Assembly: GCA_964463485.1 (NCBI GenBank) | Contig: CAYXDO010000175.1 | Coordinates: 1 to 22,287, forward strand | Reading direction: 5' to 3' | Source: CAYXDO01 sp964463485 | GTDB lineage: Bacteria; Myxococcota; Kuafuiibacteriia; Kuafuiibacteriales; Kuafuiibacteriaceae | DNA: 22,287 bases | In this document: one piece after another, positions 7,529-13,082 of the stretch | Layout of the letters: each line of letters opens with the position of its first letter | Numbering within the stretch: the stretch's first letter is position 1 | Program-made: the position numbers and the translations under genes | Notes under the pieces: model-generated | The model's database searches: none | Told to the model about the DNA's origin: nothing | What the model saw: only the letters and a program-made list of their open reading frames with translations

Positions 7529-7858
7529 ATGTCATTCTGGGGATCCGTCTGCCTTACGACGTTTGCCGTCGGGGCATTTCTCTATTTGATCGGCGCGACC
7601 GTAATCGGTCGCAAAGTGATGCTGGGCGGGGTCATAATCTCGCTTCTTGCCTCGTTCCTGATTCCCTGGACCGAACACGGGCTGTCCAGCATCCACGTGC
7701 GCGAGACCGGCCTGGCGCCCTTGCTACTCGTGTTCGCGGGACTCGGGCTCCTCGTTGGTGCCGTCGTTCGATACATCGAGCGGCGTCGGCGGGCCGAGCG
7801 CTGGCTGGGCTACCCCACGCCGACCTCACGCAAGCGCAGAAGGGGACGCGTTGAATGA
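7529..7858 (+). CDS. Three-TM protein, candidate membrane anchor for the coupling ATPase
   Basis: A 109-residue protein starting at ATG 7529, after CTGGAGG. Membrane segments lie at ~4-26, 28-47 and 60-82, with a short polar loop between the second and third, and a basic tail (RYIERRRRAERW, RKRRRGR) that should face the cytoplasm. The stop overlaps the ATPase start as ATGA, so the two are probably made in fixed proportion. Coupling proteins of the VirD4/TraG family normally carry N-terminal membrane segments. The ATPase next door has none, so this protein may supply the missing anchor. That role is inference from context. A 7-bp hairpin with TAAT loop lies at 7595-7612 within the gene. Confidence 0.75.
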   Translation: MSFWGSVCLTTFAVGAFLYLIGATVIGRKVMLGGVIISLLASFLIPWTEHGLSSIHVRETGLAPLLLVFAGLGLLVGAVVRYIERRRRAERWLGYPTPTSRKRRRGRVE

Positions 7859-9348
7859 CTACAATCGATCTGACGAATCTCCTGGGATGGGCGATCAGAC
7901 CCACCCGTCCCCGGCCGCAAGGCAAGAGCGACGGCGCACAACTTGGGTCCACACGCGATGGTCGCTCGGTAAGGCTTGCCACTCCAGGAAGCGTGCAAGC
8001 GGCCCACGTCCTGGTCCTGGCCGCAAGTGGCGCTGGCAAGACGCAGATGGTGGCGGGTGCACTGGTTGAGGAAATCGAGCGAGATCTCGCCCGCCCGGCT
8101 CGGCAGCGCTCCGCCTTCCTTATCGCGGATCCCAAGGGTGACCTGGTCGCGACCCTGCTCCAACGTTTCACTCAAGACATACCGCAGGCGCTTGCCTCCA
8201 CTCACTATCTGAATCCATTCCAGCATGGTGGGTTCCCGATGAACCTATGTCGCGTCAACTCGAGCGTGCCGGTTGAAATCCAAGCTCTGGCGCTCGCCGA
8301 GCTCGTCGGTTCGATCTCCACGGCGGCCGGAGCCCAGGCAGTTGGCCTCGGTCAACGACAGGTCGATGCGCTCCACCACCTACTTCTTGCGGCCCTGACG
8401 GTTCCGCAAGAAGGGGCATCGCCCCTTCTTGCGCTCGATGCACTCGCGCAGCATGACGGACTCTCTCAACTCGCGAGCCTCACAACCCACGACCGTGCGC
8501 GAGAGTTTCTCGCCGGTGGCAGTATCTCGGGAGAGCTCCGCGCTAGCTTGTCATCCCGTTTGCGGAGCGCGTTTGCGCCGACGGCCGCGATCGAGCGGCT
8601 CTTTGCCGCAGCGCGATCAGTTGATTTCGCCGAGCTTCTTGGCCCCGGCGGTATCGTCCTTCTGGATGTCGGCGCGCCCCCGGGAGGGAGGATGAGTCTT
8701 CGTCGATTCTTCGCCAATTCGACGGCGCGGCTCGGAATCGACTTGTCGATGAGTCGTCCCAGTCCGTTTGGCGGGCATCACCTACGTGTCGTCCTTGACG
8801 AGCTTCAGATCTTTGCACCCGTCCTCCACGGCATCGCCGAGGACGTGCTCACGACGGGCCGCTCGCGCTCGGTCTCTCTGGTTGGACTTTCGCAGGGTAC
8901 CGCACTTATCCAGGACACCGCCCCCGAACTCCTTGCCCTGTTCCTGGGCAATGCCCAAGACCAGCTCTATGGACGTATGGCGGCGAGGGATGCGGAGATT
9001 CTGTCGAGGTCCGTGGCACAGGCCCCAGGCGTCGACGAGTCTCTTGGAAGCACCCGCGCACGTCACGTTGCGGCCCTCTGCAACCTTCCCGATCGCGAGT
9101 TCTTTTCGGTTCAGGCCGGCGGTCGCACGCGCTTTCGGTCAAAGGAGTTGCCAGAGCTTGGCGAGTTGACCACGCGGCAGCGCGACCGCCTCCAGGAGGT
9201 CAGGCGCCGTCACGCCCTCCCCCCCACCTTCACTCGCGTCACCCTTGCCGACCTCACAGCCTCACGGACCGGCCGGCGCCCGAGCGCGACCCGGAGAACT
9301 GCGATTACGCTGCCAGGTCCCAAGTCCGGCCGGGGCAGATGGGGCTAG
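7855..9348 (+). CDS. TraG/VirD4-type coupling ATPase without N-terminal membrane segments
   Basis: A 497-residue P-loop ATPase of the conjugative coupling-protein class, which links DNA substrate to the transfer channel and is thought to pump DNA using ATP. Walker A is AASGAGKTQ (K62). AFLIADPKGDL (D92) is the typical VirD4/TraG 'DPKGD' strand. LRVVLDELQIFAP (D315, E316) is Walker B with the catalytic Glu. LVGLSQGTALIQ is the sensor-like strand of the TraD C-terminal (TraM-recognition) family. It has no hydrophobic N-terminus, so it is soluble or held at the membrane by the three-TM protein just upstream. The C-terminal ~50 residues are Arg/Thr-rich and probably flexible. A HerA/FtsK-type translocase is the alternative; the DPKGD and D-E-L-Q motifs favour TraG. 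The start overlaps the previous stop, and its end overlaps the next gene by ten bases. Confidence 0.85.
   Translation: MTTIDLTNLLGWAIRPTRPRPQGKSDGAQLGSTRDGRSVRLATPGSVQAAHVLVLAASGAGKTQMVAGALVEEIERDLARPARQRSAFLIADPKGDLVATLLQRFTQDIPQALASTHYLNPFQHGGFPMNLCRVNSSVPVEIQALALAELVGSISTAAGAQAVGLGQRQVDALHHLLLAALTVPQEGASPLLALDALAQHDGLSQLASLTTHDRAREFLAGGSISGELRASLSSRLRSAFAPTAAIERLFAAARSVDFAELLGPGGIVLLDVGAPPGGRMSLRRFFANSTARLGIDLSMSRPSPFGGHHLRVVLDELQIFAPVLHGIAEDVLTTGRSRSVSLVGLSQGTALIQDTAPELLALFLGNAQDQLYGRMAARDAEILSRSVAQAPGVDESLGSTRARHVAALCNLPDREFFSVQAGGRTRFRSKELPELGELTTRQRDRLQEVRRRHALPPTFTRVTLADLTASRTGRRPSATRRTAITLPGPKSGRGRWG
8405..8433. repeat. Perfect 13-bp inverted repeat inside the coupling-ATPase gene
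   Basis: CGCAAGAAGGGGC (8405-8417), loop ATC, GCCCCTTCTTGCG (8421-8433). It has no mismatches and the shortest workable loop, and is by far the strongest dyad in the window. It spans codons ~184-193 of the ATPase. Confidence 0.9.
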
Positions 9349-9701
9349 TCATGCGCGTGCTGCGACTGCTCGTTCGACTCCTAAAGGTCACGCTCGCCAC
9401 CTGTCTTTTCGCCGCTGAAGCGTTCGTGTGGCTCATCGCTGGCGTTCGGGCGGCACTGTCCATGTTCCTTCAAAGCGCGGGCATCGTCCTTCGCCTACGT
9501 GGTCGGGTGCTCCGGTGTCCTCGTGGCCACGTGATTCCTATTCACTCTGAGAATTACGATATCGAATGCGCTTGTGGCTTCGTCTACCGAGGATCGCTTC
9601 TTCGATGCCCAAATCCTGAGTGCCCCGCGCCAACCACGCCATACGTCGACTGTGAGTGCGGATTGAGTGTGCCAAATCCACTTCGTTTGAGGATTCCATG
9701 A
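9339..9701 (+). CDS. Membrane-anchored zinc-ribbon protein
   Basis: A 120-residue protein (116 if ATG 9351 is used). ATG 9339 overlaps the ATPase stop by ten bases. Residues ~6-50 are hydrophobic and form one or two membrane segments (LLKVTLATCLFAAEAFVWLI and the following ALSMFLQSAGIVL). The rest carries a zinc-ribbon-like Cys set: C60-x3-H64, C77-x-C79, C90-x4-C95 and C105-x-C107, each later pair in a short CxCG or CPNPEC knuckle. This could hold two metal ions. Such cytoplasmic ribbons bind nucleic acid or protein. The place between a coupling ATPase and a relaxosome-type protein suggests a docking adaptor, which is inference. I know no named family with this exact layout. Confidence 0.7.
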   Translation: MGLVMRVLRLLVRLLKVTLATCLFAAEAFVWLIAGVRAALSMFLQSAGIVLRLRGRVLRCPRGHVIPIHSENYDIECACGFVYRGSLLRCPNPECPAPTTPYVDCECGLSVPNPLRLRIP

Positions 9702-10501
9702 AACGAGCAAAACGCCGTCCCGTCGTCCTCCAATCGCGCGATATCGAAGTCCTGACGCTGACTGGTCTCTGCGGTTATCTTTCGGTCGAGCACCTGAAGC
9801 GCGCGGGCCTGTTCCCAAGTGCCGACCGCGCCCGTCGGCGCGCCTTTGCGCTCGTGCAACTCGGCCTACTGTCCGTGACGCTTCGCGGTTCGACGTCTTC
9901 GCGAATCCTTTCGCTGACGAAAATCGGGAGAGAGACGGTCGCGGCTAAGAATCCAGAAATTGCCCCGCGCTTGCGTCTGGCCGGTCCAATCCGCGCAACC
10001 AGTATCCCGCACCATGAACTCATCGTGGACATACGGCTCTATGCGGCTGCTCTGACTGCGCATGGCATCGCGTTACTTGCTTTTCACGAGACCGACGGCG
10101 CTCGCGAGCTCGGCGCTGCGGGCCTTCGTCCCGATGCGATTGGGATCCTCAACGTTCAGGGTGCGGTCCGGTCCGTTGCGCTGGAAGCAGACTGCGCCAC
10201 AGAGGGCGTGAGTTCGATCCTCAAAAGCAAGCTCGCGCGATATCAGACGGCCCTATCAAGCGGCCGTCTGCACGAGATCTGGTTTGTGACCACCGCCGGC
10301 CTTGAGCGACGCAAATCAATCCGCAAGATCTCGATCGAGGCGGGCGTCTCGCCTGCAGTGCGCACCTTCACGGCAGAATACATCCAGGCTCGCCCGGCAA
10401 AGGCCCCAACCGAACTAGGCCAGCAACCAACAACAAAAAAGCCCGCACCAACGCCGCCCCATAAACGCGCAGCGACGCCTGCGCAGAAATCATCGAAATG
10501 A
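9698..10501 (+). CDS. Replication-relaxation family protein (relaxosome accessory type)
   Basis: A 267-residue protein. ATG 9698 overlaps the previous stop as ATGA, so I prefer it over the upstream in-frame GTG at 9656. It matches the layout of the Replic_Relax family, which is linked to relaxosome and replication control of plasmids and integrative elements. An N-terminal winged-helix part has SRDIEVLTLTGLCGYLSVEH, then RRRAFALVQLGLL and LTKIGRE. A nuclease-like part has HHELIVDIRLY, LRPDAIGIL (D146), VALEAD (E163) and LKSKLARYQ (K176/K178). The D, E and K positions recall a restriction-nuclease-like fold. The C-terminal ~40 residues are Lys/Pro/Thr-rich and disordered, as in many DNA-binding accessories. 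The expected partner is a relaxase, and none is visible in the window. Confidence 0.8.
   Translation: MKRAKRRPVVLQSRDIEVLTLTGLCGYLSVEHLKRAGLFPSADRARRRAFALVQLGLLSVTLRGSTSSRILSLTKIGRETVAAKNPEIAPRLRLAGPIRATSIPHHELIVDIRLYAAALTAHGIALLAFHETDGARELGAAGLRPDAIGILNVQGAVRSVALEADCATEGVSSILKSKLARYQTALSSGRLHEIWFVTTAGLERRKSIRKISIEAGVSPAVRTFTAEYIQARPAKAPTELGQQPTTKKPAPTPPHKRAATPAQKSSK
10244..10270. repeat. 9-bp perfect hairpin inside the replication-relaxation gene
   Basis: CAGACGGCC (10244-10252), 9-base loop, GGCCGTCTG (10262-10270). It lies just after the codons of the KSKLARYQ motif. It may be a binding site or may be chance. Confidence 0.55.
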
Positions 10502-10592
10502 GGCCGCATTTGAACACTTACCCATCCCATGACGGGAGCGGCGAACGGTTAGTTGAAAGGTGGGTTCGTGGGTGGGGCGGACGATGGCCTTG

Positions 10593-10619
10593 CGGACGTC
10601 CGACGCAGGTGGGCCTGCG
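10593..10619. repeat. Paired palindromes in the gap after the replication-relaxation gene
   Basis: In the 185-base gap between 10501 and 10687, the 10-bp palindrome CGGACGTCCG (10593-10602) is followed one base later by the hairpin CGCAGG-TGGG-CCTGCG (10604-10619). Upstream of them lies a G-rich stretch with repeated GTGGG (10560-10578). No gene fits in the gap. It could be an operator for the int/xis operon or part of a transfer origin next to the relaxosome gene. Neither is proven. Confidence 0.45.
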
Positions 10620-10686
10620 GTGTGTCTGCCAGGAGCTTTCCCGGTCGCGGCCTTCGGTGCGTCGATAGATGAGGTGTGGGGTGAGT

Positions 10687-11157
10687 ATGAAGGATGACCT
10701 AGCAACCGTCTTTGAGTCAGCACTCGATGCGCGCATGAAAGAGGCCCGCGAGAACGCAGCACGAGCTGTCCTGGCACAAACAGACGTCGCGCGGATGACG
10801 CTTGGCGCCTTCGTGGCCGCCGCAAAGGAGAAGATCGAGCTTTGGGCCGTGCTTGAAGGACTGACATTGCACGAGATTGCCCAGCACATTGTCGTTGACA
10901 CGGTCGAACGTGGAGCGAGCGGCCCGAACGATTCGTGGCGAACAGATCTCGCTTCGTTCGTCGCGACAACCGGAGACTGGTTCTCAAGCACGGAAGCATC
11001 TGCTGCTTGTGGCCTGTCGCCGCGTTCAAGCGCCCTGCGCCGCGAGCTCGGTCGCATGGAGGCGGCAGGAGTCCTTCAATCGAACGCCCGAGCCCGTCGC
11101 CATCGCAAGTATCGCGCGGCGCAAGCCGCGCACACGGAGGACTCGGATGCTCATTGA
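10687..11157 (+). CDS. Hypothetical protein with a possible winged-helix C-terminus
   Basis: A 156-residue soluble protein. ATG 10687 follows a GGGGTGA. In-frame starts at 10669 and 10681 are possible and would add a few residues. The first 60 residues are a charged helix (SALDARMKEARENAARAVLA). Residues ~100-145 read like a small winged-helix: TTGDWFSSTEASAACGL, SSALRRELGRMEAAGVLQ, then a basic RARRHRKYRAA strand or tail, which would suit DNA binding. The end overlaps the next gene by 11 bases. It may be a regulator or DNA-binding accessory of the integration module. The family is not recognised. Confidence 0.6.
   Translation: MKDDLATVFESALDARMKEARENAARAVLAQTDVARMTLGAFVAAAKEKIELWAVLEGLTLHEIAQHIVVDTVERGASGPNDSWRTDLASFVATTGDWFSSTEASAACGLSPRSSALRRELGRMEAAGVLQSNARARRHRKYRAAQAAHTEDSDAH
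11114..11131 (+). repeat. 7-bp hairpin with GCAA tetraloop just before the next gene's ribosome site
   Basis: GCGCGGC (11114-11120), GCAA, GCCGCGC (11125-11131). A GNRA tetraloop on a GC-only stem is very stable in RNA. It ends five bases before GGAGG (11136-11140), so it may affect translation of the gene starting at 11147. Confidence 0.4.
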
Positions 11158-11560
11158 GTGCTGCTTTCTCATCCCTCTCGCGCGCGACACAGATCGGGCC
11201 GAGCACGACCTGCGCTCATGGCACGACCTTCAGGCACGACTGCTCGAGCTTGCGGGCGGATTCACGGGCCCCGAGACGTGTCGCGGTGCGTGGAGGGACG
11301 AGCAAGCTCGCGTGATCGTCGACGCCTCTTACGCCTATCGCGTGGCGCTCGATCCCGATCGAGTGCCCGAGCTCCGCAACTTGCTCATGCAGGCGACCGA
11401 GCACTTTGACCAGAAGGCGATCTATCTGGCCGTCGGATCGCGAGTGGAATTCGTGCGAGCGGGGCGGTGGCGCAGTGATCGCGTCTCAGCTCGCTCTCGA
11501 GCCGCGCCACGGACACGGATGCGCGCACCGAAGCGGAGGATCCGCGCGTCTGAGCCATAA
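11147..11560 (+). CDS. Conserved-looking hypothetical protein
   Basis: A 137-residue protein starting at ATG 11147, six bases after GGAGG. It reads as a compact alpha/beta domain: strand IECCFLIPLAR, helix WHDLQARLLELAGG, the segment FTGPETCRGAWRD, strand ARVIVDASYAYRVALD, helix VPELRNLLMQATEHFD, then strand KAIYLAVGSRVEFV. After residue ~108 the tail is Arg-rich and probably disordered. I have the impression of a widespread small family with this strand/helix order and a closing FDQ-x-x-IYL-x-V motif, but cannot name it or give a function. It starts inside the previous gene and ends 26 bases before the excisionase, so it is part of the integration-module operon. Confidence 0.65.
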   Translation: MLIECCFLIPLARDTDRAEHDLRSWHDLQARLLELAGGFTGPETCRGAWRDEQARVIVDASYAYRVALDPDRVPELRNLLMQATEHFDQKAIYLAVGSRVEFVRAGRWRSDRVSARSRAAPRTRMRAPKRRIRASEP

Positions 11561-11586
11561 AGTCGATGCACAAGGGAGCAGAACCG

Positions 11587-11934
11587 ATGAAGACGCTGAT
11601 GACGGTTGTCGAGGTCGCCGAGCTCCTGCGCGTGAGTCGATCGACGGTGTACGCGTGGATCGCAGAAGGTGCGATCCCATTCTTGAAAATCAGAGGGGTG
11701 GTTCGATTCGAGCCGGATGTGCTAAGTGCTTGGGTTCAAGCAAGTGCGCGCGCCGGTAGCGATGGAGGCATCCATGCCGGCACGCAAGATCAACGGAGTC
11801 TGGCACGTGGACATTTGGATCGACAGGCCCGGAGTCGGCCGAGAGAGGATCCGCAAACGCAGCCCGATTCAAACCAAGAAGGGGACGCTCGCGTACGAGG
11901 CCGAGCTCGTCGCCCACGCCTTGTCAAACTCTGA
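11587..11934 (+). CDS. Excisionase-type HTH protein (AlpA/MerR-like)
   Basis: Recombination-directionality factors of this class bend DNA at attachment sites to steer the integrase. ATG 11587 follows AGGGAG at a usual distance; ATG 11566 is less well placed. Residues 1-57 are a textbook excisionase-family winged HTH: LMTVVEVAELLRVSRSTVYA, then WIAEGAIPFLKIRGVVRF, ending EPDVLSAWV. The frame then stays open to 11934 (115 residues), overlapping the integrase by 161 bases. That tail (rich in Arg, Gln, Asp, Gly) has no visible structure and looks like out-of-frame integrase sequence. The protein is therefore about twice the length its domain needs. Confidence 0.8.
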   Translation: MKTLMTVVEVAELLRVSRSTVYAWIAEGAIPFLKIRGVVRFEPDVLSAWVQASARAGSDGGIHAGTQDQRSLARGHLDRQARSRPREDPQTQPDSNQEGDARVRGRARRPRLVKL

Positions 11935-12826
11935 ACCTGAACCAGAGCCTCGACCGGAGGTGAGTTTCGAAGAATTCGCAAAACAGTTTCTCGAACAACA
12001 CGTTCGTGTGCATCACAAGTACTCAACGCTCGTGAGTTACGAGAGTGCGCTCTCCCAGCACCTGGTCCCGTTCTTCAAAACGGCTCCGATCACGTCGATC
12101 ACCGAACGCGATGTCGCCGCCCTGCAGGCCCATCTGCTTGATGGGTCGCGAACGGCCAAGACGGTTCGAAACGTCGTCGCGGTTCTCGGGGCGGCGCTTC
12201 GGGTGGCTGATGAATGGAAGCTCATCGACGGCCTTCCCACGATTCGATACCCGAAGGCAGAGGTGCCGACGTTTCGATTCCTCACGCTTGAACAGTGTCG
12301 GCGACTGGAGACGGGCACGACCGCGTACTGGCTCCCCATGCAGATTCTCGCTCGCAAGGCGGGCCTCCGCTTGGGAGAGCTCTGTGCGCTCGAAGGCGAG
12401 CAGTTCGACCTCTCGAACGCTCGGGTCCGGATCGATCGTGCTGTGTGGCGGGGCAGGGTCGGGAGCCCGAAGTACGGGAAGACTCGCGTGGTGGACCTTT
12501 CGCCCGCGACAGTCTCCATGCTTCGTCCGCTCATCGGCAAGGGACTTGTGTTCCCGAGCACCGAGGGGCGGATGCGGCTCGAACGAAAGTGCGACTTGGG
12601 ACTCCGGCGGTGCGCGACACGCGCAGGCCTCGAGCCCTTTGGCTGGCACGTCCTGCGCCACACGTACGCGAGCCACCTCGCGATGGCCGGGGTTCCGCTT
12701 CCAGTCGTCGCGGAGTTGATGGGCCACGGGGATATCCGAGTCACGATGCGCTACGCCCATCTATCGCCGACCGCGAAGCGTGAGGCCGTCGTGAAGCTGG
12801 ACGCGGAGGAGGTTGGGCAGAGCTAA
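11774..12826 (+). CDS. Tyrosine recombinase/integrase
   Basis: A 350-residue phage/ICE-type integrase. I chose ATG 11774, with GGAGG (11764-11768) five bases upstream. The frame is open only from GTG 11726, directly after an in-frame TAA. There is an N-terminal arm-binding region (KINGVWHVDIWIDRPG), a core-binding SAM-like domain (~65-130, with SFEEFAKQFLEQHVR) and a catalytic domain (~160-345). All active-site residues are visible: R199 (AGLRLGELCAL), Lys in KYGKTR (K233/K236), H292-x-x-R295 (WHVLRHTYASHLA), H318 (LMGHGDIRV) and nucleophile Y327 (MRYAHL). The gene points at the tRNA-Asp 3' end 75 bases away, which is its likely target site. It is complete and apparently functional. Confidence 0.93.
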   Translation: MPARKINGVWHVDIWIDRPGVGRERIRKRSPIQTKKGTLAYEAELVAHALSNSEPEPEPRPEVSFEEFAKQFLEQHVRVHHKYSTLVSYESALSQHLVPFFKTAPITSITERDVAALQAHLLDGSRTAKTVRNVVAVLGAALRVADEWKLIDGLPTIRYPKAEVPTFRFLTLEQCRRLETGTTAYWLPMQILARKAGLRLGELCALEGEQFDLSNARVRIDRAVWRGRVGSPKYGKTRVVDLSPATVSMLRPLIGKGLVFPSTEGRMRLERKCDLGLRRCATRAGLEPFGWHVLRHTYASHLAMAGVPLPVVAELMGHGDIRVTMRYAHLSPTAKREAVVKLDAEEVGQS

Positions 12827-12836
12827 GGCAGCCATT

Positions 12837-12863
12837 GGGCAGCGGCCCGCAGGGCGGGTGCCC
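12837..12863 (+). terminator. Nested GC hairpin after the integrase gene
   Basis: GGGCA (12837-12841) pairs with TGCCC (12859-12863), enclosing GCCC-GCA-GGGC (12845-12855). It starts 10 bases after the integrase stop, a usual place for a terminator. Only a short mixed T-rich stretch follows, so rho-independent function is uncertain. It could also be an integrase or excisionase arm site. Confidence 0.4.
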
Positions 12864-12901
12864 GACTTTCGTCTAACTATTTGGAATCTGAAAGGAAAAA
12901 T

Positions 12902-12978
<77 letters not shown>

Positions 12979-12996
12979 GCCGGGTGGAGCGCGCGA

Positions 12997-13025
12997 CCGG
13001 TAGCGCGCCGAGGTTTGGCTGTCAA
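12997..13025 (-). promoter_or_regulatory. Sigma-70-like promoter of tRNA-Asp
   Basis: Read on the minus strand, a perfect -35 TTGACA (13025-13020) is followed by exactly 17 bases and the -10-like TACCGG (13002-12997), about 19 bases before the tRNA 5' end. The GC-rich -10 is weak by E. coli standards but its spacing and place fit a stable-RNA promoter. The inverted repeat GCGCGC/GCGCGC (12989-12994 and 13003-13008) overlaps it. Confidence 0.65.
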
Positions 13026-13082
13026 TGAAAAGATTTCCGTCGCGCCCCGCCTCTTCGCCCCGCTCCCGGTCTTCCCCGCGGC

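Larger units (their letters stand above)
1..12901. mobile_element. Integrative element, tRNA-Asp-proximal end (other end outside window)
   Basis: A tyrosine recombinase lies 75 bases from the 3' end of a tRNA-Asp gene and is preceded by an excisionase-like HTH gene, which is the standard layout of elements integrated in tRNA 3' ends. Further in are a TraG/VirD4-type ATPase and a replication-relaxation protein, both families tied to conjugative or mobilizable DNA. All supported genes left of the tRNA run on the plus strand, towards the tRNA, whereas the adjoining chromosomal genes right of it run on the minus strand. I searched by eye for a second copy of the tRNA 3' end left of 12900 and found none, so the far attachment site is presumably beyond position 1. 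Whether genes at 2-3882 belong to the element is inferred only from shared orientation. Confidence 0.75.

Noticed and set aside
9656..9697. Upstream GTG start for the replication-relaxation protein
   Set aside because: The ATGA overlap at 9698 is the better start; the extra 14 residues are out-of-frame zinc-ribbon sequence.
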